DNA of 64,000 bases from Theobroma cacao (GCF_000208745.1 NC_030858.1:452597-516596); one strand, 5' to 3'. Shown: positions 51,901 through 64,000, numbered from the stretch's first letter. Notes: generated by a model not told the origin, from the letters alone. Numbers and translations: made by a program.

Positions 51901-54634
51901 GTTACTGCAAGAGTGAAAGTAGTTTCAAAAATCAATGGTCCTAACAATTATGCTGATATGATCTTTTTCAATCATTTACTCTTTATAGCTTTCATTTCTC
52001 GCATGTTGGGTAAAACTAAAACCTTTTACTTTCTTCAGCAACGCGATCAAGTTTACACATGAAGGGAAGGTAGGAATAAAACTTTATGTACTACCAGAGC
52101 CTCCTTTTGCAAAAGAAGGATCTCAGCACGTATCTGATGGATCAACTGCAAATCAATCAACTACTAATGTAGCAAAAGAAGAGACCTGTATATCAACATC
52201 TCAAGCTAGCAGTGATCAGAAAGGTTTTCATGGTAAGAAACGTGAAGGCCCTTGCCAAAATCATTCACTCAGTGACAAACCTGGTACTCCAGTTATGAAT
52301 GGAACAATAGATGGAGATGAGGAGCAAGAAGAGTTACCTGAAACAACAGTGTGGATACGCTGTGATGTATATGACACTGGAATTGGAATACCAGGTACAT
52401 ACATACGTATGCTTTTCTTTAATCATTACATTGTCACAAGGAATCTAATTTTTTTGTTAGATATATATCATAAGTTGGTTCAGTATGGGGATTAGTTGAT
52501 ACATTTTCCTGTCTTCCTGTGACAGAAAATGCTTTGCCCACTCTTTTTAAAAAGTACATGCAAGTCAGTGCTGATCATGCCCGAAAGTATGGTGGGACAG
52601 GACTGGGCCTTGCAATATGTAAACAGCTGGTGAAGTCTTCCCTCCATCAACACTTGTGCTTTATTTGGTTTGGAATTTACATTTTACAGTTGATAGGATT
52701 CATCTACAGTGTATGCTTGTTGCTTAATTGCCTGGCAGAGATTTGATCTAATACTCTTGCTGGTACCAAACTTTTAGACAATTCGTCCTAACATTCTATG
52801 CATTTGCTATAGGTTGAGCTAATGGGTGGCCGTCTTACTGTGTCTAGCCGAGTGCATTGTGGTTCTACATTCACGTTTATCCTACCTTACAAGGTTTCAC
52901 TAGCGTGTGATCATTCTGATGACCTGGATGACCTCTCAGATATGCCTGAACATGATGCTGCAACTGACGATGCAACTGCTGGCTTCTTCCAATTCCAGCC
53001 ACGCACTTTGGGTTCTCTATTTTCTTCTAATGGATCTAGCAGAACCCAAAAATTAATGCCACACAATATTGGGTATGCAAATTCACATAAACTAAATGGG
53101 TTCGCAGACAATTCTTATTCGTTCCCCACGAATAACGGTCCTACAAAGGAGCTGGCTCCGGTTGAGGATGCTTGCTCTGTGGCTGAAGCTGTGGGGACAT
53201 CATCTGAGCCTGATGGTTCATTTAGTCACAGCCCAGACCCTGATAATGAAAGTGCAATTTGCAGAGACAGGCACCATCAGAATGATGCAAATGCTCAGAA
53301 CAAAGTTTCTACCACAGAGCTGTCAAGTTGCTCAGAGGCAAGCAGAGAGGTGGATGCAAAAATGAAGATAAGTGAGCCCCAGCTCTCACCTAAGCAGGAG
53401 AAATCTGACACCGGTTCCCAGTGCACATCAAACAGCAGTCGAGAAGTATCAAATTTGACCTCAAAGCCTAAGATCCTACTTGTGGAAGATAATAAGATCA
53501 ATGTAATGGTGACACAGTCAATGATGAAGCAGATAGGCCACACGATAGATGTTGTGAACAATGGTATTGAAGCTGTCCATGCAGTTCAGCGCTGTAGTTA
53601 TGATCTTGTCCTGATGGTAATTCTTCCTGGATCTTTCGATTCCTTCTCTCCCCAGTACAGGAGTTGCTTCTTATTGGGTGGCAATCTGCTCAAGTTTTAC
53701 TGTCTTCAAATAAGCATTACTATTTTAAGATGAAAACACTTTGCTGACTTGAGTTTAATGGTAACCATTGACTACACTTAACTTGCAGGATGTCTGTATG
53801 CCAGTCATGGACGGCCTTCAAGCAACAAGATTGATTCGTTCCTTTGAAGAAACTGGTAATTGGGATGCAGCAGAAAAGGCTGGGATTGAGCAACCTTTGC
53901 CTTCTTCAGATTCATTACAATATCTTCCCGGTTGTACACCTCCAACAAAGCGTATTCCCATAATTGCTGTGAGCTCTTCACTTTTCCTACCCTCAAATTG
54001 AGCTTATCTAATTTATTCTACCTATTTCAGTTTGCTTGCATATTGTGCATAGTTTACCACAAAAAAATCTTTGCAGTAGGCTGGTCTGCTCACTTTCCAA
54101 GTCAAAGAGAATCATTGGAAAAAATTACTGCATTCTCTTCGCATCTGTCTTAAAAATGACAAACCAGATTCACCTAACCAATTGTTGGGTGTTCTGATTC
54201 TCTGCTAAATATAATCTCATAGAGTAAACAATTAAAGCTATATATTCTGATTTGTCAAATCATTACTGCTTATGAGGGGCTAAACATTGTCTGACCAAGC
54301 TGGTTTCTGCTAAGAATGAAAGCTATCATCATTTTCTTCAGAGAATTGATTGTTTCCCCTTACTTGTACTTCTGTACATGAGTCTTTCTCACTACATAAA
54401 TTTTCAATGTTCTTCATAAGCTGTAGTCTTAACATTAAATTCATTCTTATAACGGCTGTAATGTTACTCTGTATGTATTAAACTAATCAGAGTTTGTTGG
54501 TACAAATGCAGATGACTGCAAATGCATTGTCAGAGAGTGCTGATGAGTGTTATGCAAATGGTATGGATTCATTTGTTTCAAAGCCTGTAACTTTCCAAAA
54601 ACTGAAAGAGTGTCTTGAACAGTATTTGCCATGA
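48990..54634 (+). CDS. Cytosolic hybrid histidine kinase, AHK5/CKI2-like
   Basis: Twelve exons join in phase: 48990-49709, 50232-50288, 50479-50706, 50790-50883, 50984-51190, 51515-51645, 51728-51777, 52039-52394, 52526-52629, 52813-53616, 53789-53968 and 54512-54634, giving 1017 residues (Arabidopsis AHK5: 922). The start [20 protein letters not shown] matches AHK5. A coiled-coil N-terminus and PAS-like region lead to the H-box [15 protein letters not shown] (His381). Then come N-box [14 protein letters not shown]1 DTGIGIP, G2 GGTGLGLAI, a Ser-rich linker and a receiver domain with VEDNKIN, phosphoacceptor Asp918 in LMDVCMP and Lys in SKPV. There is no membrane segment. AHK5 works in the multistep phosphorelay, with roles in root ethylene/ABA response, H2O2 signalling and stomata. 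The extra length is mainly in the variable parts between G1 and N-box and before the receiver. Confidence 0.95.
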
Positions 54635-55150
54635 TACCCTCCTGTAAATTTATGCATGTGTATAGAAAAAATGGCAGCATGTTAGGAAAGTTTTGTCAAT
54701 GTATCATCTTCTTCTCAGCCATTAGCATCTCATTATAGATTGTATAGTTATATGTCATTTGTCTTTTGTCTGTCTCCAATAACTTTTTCTTCAAGTCAGA
54801 TTAAGTTTCTGGAATGAGTTAATTAGCAGTTAGGACATTGAGGCAAATGAAGAGAAATATCAGTACAATAATACAACTATAAAATTCTGGTAATTAAGTA
54901 TCAACGATACCATGAAATACTTCTTTTGATCATTTGGAAGATACATACGAATTTCATAAGTGTTAAATAGTGCAATATCAAGCTGGAATGCAGATATTCC
55001 AATTGAAAACACTAAAGTAAGCTAAAAAACTAGGAGCTCAACGAAGTCAACCACTTCAATTTGGCTTTATAATCTTATATCTACCAATGAACATCAATTT
55101 ACGATTCTGGATTACTGAAGTTGTCAATGGAGCAAAGCAAAGGGGAATAT
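54635..55150. other. convergent spacer between AHK5-like gene and GLR copy A
   Basis: About 0.5 kb of 3' flank. Similarity between the two GLR copies begins near 55095 (matching near 60790), so the right part belongs to the duplicated segment. Confidence 0.5.
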
Positions 55151-58081
55151 CTACGCCAATTGTTCTCTGGGGCCATTTTCAATGTTAGCAAGCTCAGTAG
55201 AATGTCTTCCGGAAGATGGGAATGTCTCTAGAGATGCTGCAGCACTTGGGGTCAGATCGCCATTTTCAGCTACTCTTCCTTGATCTTCCAAGAACACAAA
55301 GTCTGGTTTAGTCTGGTTTGAGTAGCTTGATGGACTTGGTGGGTATTTAGTGTTTGGCGAGTCTCCTGCAACGCTAATACTATGAACACTATCATTTCCG
55401 CTTTTGGCTCCGAGTTCACTCTTTCTGAAAGTATGGGAGCTAAGGTCTCTTTGGTCGATTATTCTTGATATGATCCAAATTCTTCTCCAGAAAGGAGTTT
55501 CAGAATCAAAGCGCAACAAGACATGCCTTTGATTATACAAGAACATTGCTGCAAATATGATTAGAGCTGATATTGAGACGACCCCAGCAATGAGGAACAA
55601 GCCCCAAAAACTCTCAACACCAAGACAGTTGGGAGAAACCAAAGTGTTGGGGTCAGGACAATTGCTTTCCTTCTTGAACCATGTCTATTCAATTTGATTC
55701 ATTTTATCACCTTGAGTAACATTTAGGACTGCCTTGAAAACATCTGCTACAAGAGGGGAACCTCTAGGAAAGACCTGTAAATTACAAAACAGTATCAGCA
55801 CAAGAAACATCCCATATGGTTAGAGAGAAGATTAGAGATTGAGAGAGAACTCACAAAACCGAAGCCATTAGTTCTCAATTTTGGTTCGACTGCGGTATAT
55901 TTGAACCAATATTTGGCGAGAAAGAGCTTCATATAAGGAATTTCGTCCAAAGTAGCAGCAACCCCACCATTGGCACTTCCTTTGGTAAAGAGATCATGAA
56001 GTTCTTCCGGGGACTGGTATTCTATGAGCTGGGATTCAGGAAATCTAAACCGACCCTTTAAGATTCCTTCGATAAAGGAGCCTTTCAGGAAACCAACCTT
56101 CTCCTCTTTCTTTAAGAGCTCCTGTATGTAAGTTACCGTAGGTTGGAGTTGTTGCACAGTTAGAAGTGAGGTCAAACTAGCCGTGTAGCTTTGGGTGAGA
56201 ATGAGGACGACGAAACACCATATTATTACAAAGAATCGAGCCAAGTTACTAACCACTCTCTCCCTTGCAAGTATAATCCGAGAAGCAAAGAAAGTAAACA
56301 ATCTGAAGTCAATAGTACAACTTCGTAAATAGAGAAGGTGAAAGAATTATTACGATGTGCAAACACCATGGTGGAGAAGGAGAACCAGAAGCTCGTGCCG
56401 GCTTGATGCGAAGGGGGTCCCCCGAAATCTTCATTTATTATGTGTTCTAGAACCCAGACAACAAATCCGATGAAAAGAAAAAAACAAGCACTTGTCAACC
56501 AAAGGTCCCATGTCAGAGGTTTCAAGAAAACCCATGCATTCTTCCTCCTGTTATCTCTGATCGGAACAAACATTGATACACCTGATTCAGTGTATGGTAA
56601 TGTGAAGTCCACGTATTGTGACCTGTTTGCCACAATCGTTGTATCTCCTACCACTGCATCGTATGTCTGTTCATATTTGCTAAAAAATTAATGAAAATTC
56701 CTGTTAACAAACTCAACGTATAAAGAAGATAAGGAGATGTTTTACCCCATTGTACACTTGAAAGATTAAGTCATCATAAGTCCCGGCGCTCTTGCCGTCG
56801 GGTGTTGCAAAGGGAATAAACTCATAAGTAACAACATAAGGCATTGCAGCCATTACAGCATAAAAAACATCTATGCAATATCTGGTGACTGAAGCAGCTG
56901 TATGAGAATTAAAATCCCATGTTTAACAAATTCACTGAAACCACCCTTCACTGGAACCCCAATCCTCAACTTTTTCTCATTTGTTGGAATCTCCCAGCCT
57001 TTTGGAGGAGAGGTGGTAGCCCCTGGCCATATGATGGGGCCAAGATTTGGCTTATGAGTAGAATTAGTGCTTCTGTTTGCCAAATTCAATTCTTTTACAA
57101 GTCCACTTTTTGGTGTCCAAAACCCGACTCTTCTTTCCCCATTTCCATTTACGTTAACTATCTGAAAAACTGGTGATTGTAGCTGTCCATTAACAAAATT
57201 AATGTCTCCGGTAAGACCCCTGAATTTAGTGCTTGACAATGCTAGGATAAGTTGTGGACCATTTTATGAGACGCCGAGAGATTCAAGATCTGTTCCACTG
57301 CTGGAAACATTAGTTTTGTTGAAGCCGAAGTTTCCCATGCTAACATTCTCAATTGCCATGGCTAGTGCAAAAGTGGCATCATAAGCCCACGGTCCAAAAA
57401 TGTTCAACTCAGCATTAATAATGGTGGGATTGTCTTGCTCGAATTTCCTTTTCCATCGAACTTTAAAATTTTCTAACTCATTTGTTCTGGGAACGTAAGT
57501 CCTTACACCTAAAACCCCTTGCATGGAATCGATGGTTGGAGGGTTTGTTAAACTCCAAAGATTAGTCATTCCATCTGTCACGATCCAAGCATAGCCTTCA
57601 CTCATCATTCCAACCTCTTTCGCTATGGCAAAAAGCTTGGTGCCGAGAGATGGTGGCATGTGCACAATGAACACTCTTGTTTGTATCGTCATTAGCTTGT
57701 AAATCTCTTCCGAAATTTGGTCATCGTTAGCCGATGAAGGGATGACACTCCGGTATGGGACACGAACATTGATCCCTTGCAAGGCGTTTGTCAAGTAGGG
57801 TATAATACCCTCTCCAATTTCATCGTCTATGTAGATTGGCATAGCTTCTCTCCATCCAAAGGCTACAACAATTGCACAAATGGCTTTCACTTGAGATGAG
57901 TCATTTTGTGTAGCTCGGAAAAAGTATGGACTCCGAAGAAAGGTAAGGGAAGGACTTGTTGCCGAAAACGATATGACGGGTACCTGGGATTTGTTTCCGA
58001 GGTTGATAACAAAATTGGCCTACATTGAAGTGTACGGCCCTATGATTGCTTGCACTTGTACATTTTTTATCAAGTCAAGAG
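55151..58081 (-). pseudogene. Glutamate receptor-like (GLR, clade 2 type) pseudogene, copy A
   Basis: On the minus strand the exons of a plant GLR can be followed from the ANF/ligand-binding domain (near 58081) through GWEIPTNEKKLRIGVP, the pore region with [19 protein letters not shown] and the fourth membrane segment to the cytoplasmic tail ending PREQLA. Compared with copy B it carries TAG at 58020-58022 (Gln in B), TAA at 57264-57266 (Gln in B), a 4-bp deletion near 56921 that shifts frame, CAG to CAA at the acceptor near 56265, and TAG at 55685-55687 (Gln in B). No first exon was found upstream; retroelement DNA lies there. Functional members are ligand-gated Ca2+-permeable channels; this copy cannot make one. 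Confidence 0.9.
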
Positions 58082-58839
58082 CTGTTTGTCAAGCAAACAA
58101 AATTCTGACTTAAATATAGTTGCTGTAGCTGGATAATCCTAGATTATATATGCTCTGACTACTCGTTAACTAAATCTACATGTGTCTCGTGCCAATTATA
58201 TTTTTGCAATATACACATACTTCTCTATGGTAATAATGCCTATCACTCATTTTCTTTAAGTCATTTTCAAGATAAACTAGTACAAATATTTTAATAGATT
58301 TTAAGCCAAATATTCTCGATACAGCTAGTCTCGAGTTCATGGTATAAAATTATATATATATATAAAGTGAAGGCAAATTGATCAGTCACAAAATCTAAGA
58401 TATAAGTTATTTAGCCCTTTTATATTATTTTATTTCAATATAATACAAGTTATTCATTTAAATTTGATTTTATATATGAAATTTTTTCAAACTTATTTTA
58501 TAGAAGGAGAATTCAAACTTAATTTTTTTAAAAAAGATAAATTAATATATATATTTGAGAATCAAATAACCAAGTAAGTAAATATATATATATATTTTTT
58601 AATACCATAAATCTTTTCCACTTAAATATTTGACTTCTTTATAAGTATATCTTTCATCTACTTAAATATTTGTATTTTTAAATATTTTTTTAATTTAATC
58701 CTTCAACATCTCAATTTTATTCAATTTAATTCATGTACTATACATTTTTATTTAATTTAATATCTATGTTGTGACACAAAAAATTTTTAAACATTTTTTA
58801 ATCTATCACATGGCACTGACACGCTAGCATGTCAATGTC
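58082..58839. other. GLR intron remnant and AT-rich DNA
   Basis: The first about 190 bp (58082-58270) match the intron sequence beyond copy B exon 2 (63781-64000). The rest is AT-rich, with short (TA)n runs near 58352 and 58582, and no coding content. Confidence 0.6.
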
Positions 58840-59531
58840 AAGCTCGTCTTCTCAAAGAATGCTAGTTAGGGTGATGCCAATCTCGAAGAGGTGTTGGCGA
58901 TTTAAGAGGCCATTTTATAGCCTCCTCTTGGGTGCATTCTTATAGCATTATCATTGAATCTGACTCTATGAGTGTTGTGTCTTGGGTGTCCGATCCTACT
59001 AAAGCTTCGTCAAGGTTGAGACAACTTATCCTTCAGATTTGCTCACTCAAAAATGCAGTTGCTAGCTGGCAGATCAGGCATATTTCAAGATCAGTAATGA
59101 GGCTGCTAACATCCTTGCCAAATTAGGGGTTGATAGAGTCCATGATTTATTACGCTTTCAGCCTTAATTGTTGTTGTGACTTTGTGCTTGCGGGGATTTT
59201 TGGGTTATTGCTTTAGTATGGAGTTGCTGCCTTTCTCAATCATGTGAAGGTAATGTCTAATCCGGGGAATGTCATGCTTTTGTCAGATTTGCAAGAGGAG
59301 TAAACATCCATGAGGGCCATGTTTCTTACTCTTGTTTATCATTTTGCCTATTTTTGTTTTGGGATGCGGTTTATTGCTAAGGAGATATGAGAACTTTTTT
59401 TGTATAGTTACAGGTTGTTTCTGACTATATTTTTGTAAGCCAGACTTCCAATAAAGTCCTACTCATTGTGTATATGGGATTTTCCCTTTTGTTAATGAAG
59501 TTTACTGTCTTTAATTTTCCAAAAAAAAAAG
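58840..59531 (+). mobile_element. 3' fragment of a LINE (non-LTR) retrotransposon
   Basis: The frame at 58932-59126 reads as a retroelement RNase H region (IIIESDSMSVVSWV, ASWQIRHIS). It continues in a shifted frame as SNEAANILAKLGVDRVHD, so one base has been lost or gained. A non-coding tail follows with CCAATAAAG and ends in A10 at 59522-59531, as expected for a LINE 3' end. Reverse transcriptase and endonuclease are missing, so this is a 5'-truncated, dead copy. Confidence 0.7.
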
Positions 59532-59779
59532 GTTTAAGCCTCGTCATTATTTCAATCATAGTCGAAGAAACAACTTAACTATTTGCATGCATTACACTTT
59601 ACATCAGGCCTAAACCAACAATATGACTCCGTGCGACTCCTTTTCTTGTAATGGGGACAAATAGGGAATCTTGTTCTCCTGTTCTGAACTTTTCTTCCCT
59701 GTGAGTTTCTGATTTCTTTATCCTTGACTTCACTCACATATTTCTTGGTTGAAGCTTCTGCATGTGCCTTTTCCCTTCA

Positions 59780-60492
59780 TTCAAATAATAAAGGCAAGAT
59801 CAGCTTTTTCATTTTTCCTAGCAACTTTCCTTTATTCATCAACTTCTAAAACATTCACCAAATTTGATATAGAGCTCTGTGAGATGTCTTTCACTTGTTC
59901 CAAAGAAGAAACTGTGGCATCAAACCTTTCAGGTAAACTGGTAAGGACTTTCTCCACAACCTTAGCATCAGATAAAGTCTTTCTCAACAGTCGAATTTGA
60001 TTTTCCAGCTTCATCACTGCATTAATGAATTCTTGCACAGTCTGATTTTCTTTCATCCTCAGAAGTTCATATTACCTTCTGAAGTTCTGTAGATGAATTG
60101 GCTTGTTTATGGCAGACCCCAAAAGTTCTTCTTCAAGTTTGTTCCAACCCTGTTTTGCTGTCTCACATCCCATAATCATGCTGAAAACGGACTCTGTAAT
60201 AGCTGAGTGTATGAAGGATAAGGCTCTGAATTTCTTTGCAATATCCTCTTTATATTGCTTTACCTATGTTAGTGTGGCTTTATCTCTCAATGCTGGTACA
60301 TCTGTCTCATTTTCAACTGCATTCAATAGATTGACACCTTTCAAGAATGCTTTCATTCTAATGACCCAAACAAGATAGTTAGAGCCATCAAAAATGGGTG
60401 TAGTTTGACATTTTGATGAAGAATAAACTTGTGATGAGTGAGAAAGAGGTTTTAACTGGCTCACAAATTGGTTATCTGCTTTGATATCATGT
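59780..60492 (-). mobile_element. Degraded Ty1/copia gag fragment (UBN2 type) with primer-site-like sequence
   Basis: Read on the minus strand, two frames give gag-polypeptide segments: FDGSNYLVWVIRMKAFLKGV (60464-60264), then LRMKENQTVQEFINAVMKLE and VEKVLTSLPERFDATVSSLE (60056-59832). The part in between is recoverable only with an in-frame stop (IAKKFRALSFIHSAITESVF). Order and wording fit the DUF4219/UBN2 region at the start of plant copia polyproteins. A TGATATCAAAGC sequence at about 60481-60492 (minus sense) looks like the tRNA-Met primer site. The pol genes are absent, so the element is inactive. Confidence 0.75.
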
Positions 60493-60780
60493 CATGAAGC
60501 TAAAAGAAGATGATAAAAATAGTATTATATACTGTTCTATAGAAAAAGGAAAAACATAGAGCAAGCTGGAGAAGGAAAGATGCTTCATTAATTACTAAAC
60601 AGATAATATATATACAAGCATCATATGGTTAACAACTGTTTACAAAGTGTACAAGTGTTATTAACTAAAACATGCACTAAAACACCTTATAAACACTGGT
60701 ATAATATTCTTAATAACCAGTACAATGAAGCAAAATACATAGTAAAAAACAAAATGATAAAGTTAATGCATGCTTTAACT
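60493..60780 (-). mobile_element. Probable LTR (or its remnant) of the copia fragment
   Basis: This segment lies just upstream, in minus sense, of the primer-site-like sequence. It has the make-up of a plant copia LTR 3' part: a short TATATATATTATC stretch, then CCTTCTCCAGCTTGCTC and a T-rich end. A second LTR was not found in the window, so the outer boundary is uncertain. Confidence 0.45.
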
Positions 60781-60852
60781 CTAACTTGTACATCAATTTA
60801 TATTCTTCATTACCGACGTTGTCAATGGAGCAAAGGGGAATATCTACACCAA

Positions 60853-63780
60853 TTATTCTCTGGGGCCATTTGTAGTGTTACCAAGCTCAATAGACTGTCT
60901 TCCGGGAGAAGGGAATATCTCTGGAGAAGCTGTAACACTTGGGGTAATATCACCATTTTCAGCTACTCTTCGTTGATCTGCCGAGAACACAAAGTCTGGC
61001 TCTGTCTGGTTTGAGTAGCTTGATGGACTTGGTGGGCAGTTAGTGTTTGGTGAGTCTCCTGCAACGCTAATACTATGAACACTATCATTTTCGCTTTTGT
61101 CTTCGAGTTCACTTTTTCTGAAAGTATGGGAGCTAAGGTCTCTTTGGTCGAAAATTCTTGACATGATCTGAATTCTTCTCCAGAAAGGAGTTTCAGAATC
61201 AAAACGCAACAAGACATGCCTTTGCTCATAAAAAAATATTGCTACAAATATGATTAGAGCTGATATTGAGGCGACTCCAGCAATAAGGAACAAGCCCCCA
61301 AAACTCTCAACACCAAGACTGTTGGAAGAAACCAAAGTGTTGAGGTCAGGACAACTGCTTCCCTTATTGAACCAGGCCTGTTCAATTTGATTCATTTTTT
61401 CACCCTCAGTAACATTTAGGATTGCCCTGGAAACATCTGCTACAAGAGGGGAACCTCTAGGGAAGACCTATAAATTACAAAATAGTATCATCATAAAGAA
61501 ACATCCCATATGGTTAGAGAGAAAATTAGAGATTAAGAGAGAACTCACAAAACCGAAGCCATCAGTTCTCAATTTTGGTTCGACTGCGGTATATTCGTCG
61601 CAATATTTGGCGAGAAAGAGCTTCATATAAGGAATTTCGTCCAAAGTAGCAACAACCCCACCATTGGCACTTCCTTTGGTAAAGAGATCATGAAGTTCTT
61701 CTGGGGACTGGTATTCTATGAGCTGGGATTCAGGAAATCTAAACTGACCCTTCAAGATTCCTTCGATAAAGGAGTCTTTCAGGAAACCAACCTTTTCCCC
61801 TTTCTTTAAGAGCTATTGTATGTCAGTTACCGTAGGTTGGAGCTGTTGCACAGTTAGAAGTGAAGTCAAACTAGCCGTGTAGCTTTGGGTGAGAATGAGG
61901 ACGACGAAACACCATATTATTACCACGAATCGAGCCAAGTTACTGACAACTCTCTCCCCTGCAATTATAATCCAAGAAGCAAAGAAAGTAAACAATCTGA
62001 AGTCAATAGTACAACTTCGTAAATAGAGAAGGTGAAAGAATTAGTACGATGTGCAAACACCATGGTCGAGAAGGAGAACCAGAAACTCGTGCCAGCTTGA
62101 TGCGAAGGGGGTCCCCTGAAATCTTCATTTATTCTGTGTTCTAGAACCCAAACAACAAATCCGATGAAAAGGAAAAAACAAGCACTTGTCACCCAGAGGT
62201 CCCATGTCAGAGGTTTCAAGAAAACCCATGCATTCTTCCTCCTGTTATCTCTGATCGGTACAAACATTGATACACCTGATTCAGTGTATGGTAATGTGAA
62301 GTCCACGTATTGTGACCTGTTTGCCACAATCGTTGTATCTCCTACCACCGCATCGTATGTCTGTTCATTTTTGCCAAAAAAATTAATGAAAATTCCTGTT
62401 GACAAACTCAACGTATAAAGAAGATAAGGAGATGTTTTACCCCATTGTACACTTGAAAGATTAAGTCATCATAAGTCCCGGCGCTCTTGCCATATGGTGT
62501 TGCAAAGGGAATGAACTCATAAGTAACAGCATAAGGCATTGCAGCCATTACAGCATCAAAAACATCTATGCAATATCCGGTGACTGAAGTAGCTGTATGA
62601 GAATTAGGATCCCATGTTACTTTAACAAATTCACTGAAACCACGCTTCATTGGAACCCCAATCCTCAACTTCTTCTCATTTGTTGGAATCTCCCAGCCTT
62701 TTGGAGGAGAGGTGGTATCCCCTGGCCATATGATGGGGCCAAGATTTGGCTTATGAGTAGAATTAGTGCTTCTGTTTGCCAAATTCAATTCTTTTACAAG
62801 TCCACTTTTTGGTGTCCAAAACCCGACTCTTCTTTCCCCATTTCCATTTACGTTAACAATCTGAAAAACTGGTGATTGTAGCTGTCCATTAACAAAATTA
62901 ATGTCTCCAGTAAGACCCTTGAATTTAGTGCTTGACAATGCTTGGATAAGTTGTGGACCATTTTGTGAGACGCCGAGAGATTCAAGATTTGTTCCACTGC
63001 TGGAAACATTAGTTTTGTTGAAGCTGAAGTTTCCCATGCTAACATTCTCAATTGCCATGGCTAGTGCAAAAGTGGCATCATAAGCCCACGGTCCAAAAAT
63101 GTTCAACTCAGCATTAATAATGGTGGGATTGTCTTGCTGGAATTTCCTTTTCCATCGAACTTTAAAATTTTCTAACTCATTTGTTCCGGGAAAGTAAGTC
63201 CTTACACCTAAAACCCCTTGCATGGAATCGATGGTTGGAGGGTCTGTTAAACTCCAAAGATTAGTCATTCCATCTGTCACGATCCAAGCATAGCCTTTAC
63301 TCATCATTCCAACCTCTTTCGCTAATGCAAAAAGCCTGGTGCCGAGAAATAGTGGCATGTGCACAATGAACACTCTTGTTTGCATCGTCAATAGCTTGTA
63401 AAGCTCTTCTGAAATTTGGTCATCGCTAGCCGGTGAAGGGATGACACTCCGGTATGGGACACGAACATTGATCCCTTGCAAGGCGTCTGTCAAGTAAGGT
63501 ATAATACCCTCTCCAAATTCATCGTCTATGTAGATTGGCACAGCTTCTCTCCATCCAAAGGCTACAACAATTGTACTAATGGCTTTCACTTTAGATGAGT
63601 CATTTTGTGTAGCTCGGAAAAAGTATGGACTCCGAAGGGAGGTAAGAGAAGGGCTTGTTGCCGAAAATGAAATGATTGGAACTTGAGATTTGTTTCCGAG
63701 ATTGATAAGAAAATTGGCCTGCATTGAAGTGTGCGGCCCTATGATTGCTTGCACTTGTACATTTTTTATCAAGTCAAGAG
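60853..63780 (-). pseudogene. Glutamate receptor-like (GLR, clade 2 type) gene copy B, nonsense-interrupted; first exon outside window
   Basis: Exons on the minus strand: 63780-62441, 62360-62048, 61958-61549 and 61467-60853, all in phase; the upstream exon must lie beyond 64000. Order: second part of the amino-terminal ANF-type ligand domain, S1 (GWEIPTNEKKLRIGVPMKRG), M1 (LWVTSACFFLFIGFVVWVLE), pore, M3 ([19 protein letters not shown]), S2, M4 (GGLFLIAGVASISALIIFVA) and tail ending GPRE. One TAG at 61813-61815 replaces the Glu codon present in copy A, right after M3, removing S2 and M4. All splice sites look usable, so the loss may be very recent, or the base could be a sequencing error. 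Copies A and B are offset by about 5.7 kb and very similar. Confidence 0.88.
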
Positions 63781-63843
63781 CTGTTTGTCAAGCAAACAAA
63801 ATTCTGACTTAAATATAGTTGCTGTAGCTGGATAATCCTAGAT

Positions 63844-63907
63844 TATATATGCTCTGACTACTCGTTAACTAAATCTATATATGCTCTGACTACTCGTTAA
63901 CTAAATC
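63844..63907. repeat. 32-bp tandem duplication in GLR copy B intron
   Basis: The sequence TATATGCTCTGACTACTCGT and what follows it occurs twice, 32 bp apart (GCTCTGAC at 63851 and 63883). In the matching intron beside copy A (near 58150) it is present once, so it arose after the gene duplication. Confidence 0.85.
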
Positions 63908-64000
63908 TACATATGTCTCATGCCAATTATATTTTTGCAATATACACATACTTCTCTATGGTAATAATACCTATCACTCCTTTTCTTTAAGTCATTTTCA

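Noticed and set aside
56440..57176. Plus-strand ORFs inside GLR copy A, repeated at 62164-62875 in copy B
   Set aside because: Both are antisense shadows of the GLR exons, present in both copies only because of the duplication.
1..64000. tRNA, rRNA, CRISPR, operon or bacterial features
   Set aside because: None seen; the window is plant nuclear DNA and such bacterial features are not expected.

Overview
This is nuclear DNA from a flowering plant. The genes have many short GT-AG introns, the spacers are AT-rich, and the gene families are plant-specific (EG45/plant natriuretic peptide, CYP714, RSZ-type SR protein, CNGC, CSLC, REM-type B3, AHK5-like kinase, plant GLR). The proteins read like those of a rosid eudicot, possibly a woody malvid, but the species cannot be fixed from the sequence alone. 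I rebuilt nine complete gene models by joining exons at GT-AG sites and checking that phase is preserved throughout.

Layout: two EG45/PNP-like secreted protein genes (+, 89-728 and 5954-6575) flank a complete CYP714 cytochrome P450 (-, 1330-4487). An RSZ21/22-type SR splicing factor (+, 8403-10105) follows. Next is a CNGC14/17-like cyclic-nucleotide-gated channel (+, 13071-16831), convergent with a CSLC xyloglucan glucan synthase (-, 18503-21404). After 5 kb of AT-rich spacer comes a UGNT1-like nucleotide-sugar transporter (-, 26430-29438), divergent from a two-domain B3/REM protein (+, 30932-32146). The B3 gene converges on a MYND-USP deubiquitinase of the UBP15-19 group (-, 32697-37779). 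A spacer of about 11 kb holds a degraded non-autonomous repeat candidate, a three-copy minisatellite, simple repeats and a strong G-quadruplex motif upstream of an AHK5-like cytosolic hybrid histidine kinase (+, 48990-54634).

The last 9 kb is a tandem duplication of a clade-2 glutamate receptor-like gene (-). Both copies are damaged, at different places. Copy A (55151-58081) has three nonsense codons, a 4-bp deletion and a changed splice acceptor. Copy B (60853-63780 and beyond the window edge) is intact except for one nonsense codon just after the third membrane segment. Between them lie the 3' end of a LINE, with RNase H remnants and a poly(A) tail, and a degraded Ty1/copia LTR plus gag fragment.

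The genes do not form one pathway. CSLC and the sugar-nucleotide transporter both serve Golgi glycan synthesis. CNGC, AHK5, GLR and PNP-like genes all belong to signalling families, but their clustering looks like ordinary gene order. I found no clearly new biological system. The best leads are the doubly broken GLR pair, the G-quadruplex and two upstream ORFs in front of the AHK5-like gene, an in-frame retainable intron in CSLC, and the tandem repeats.
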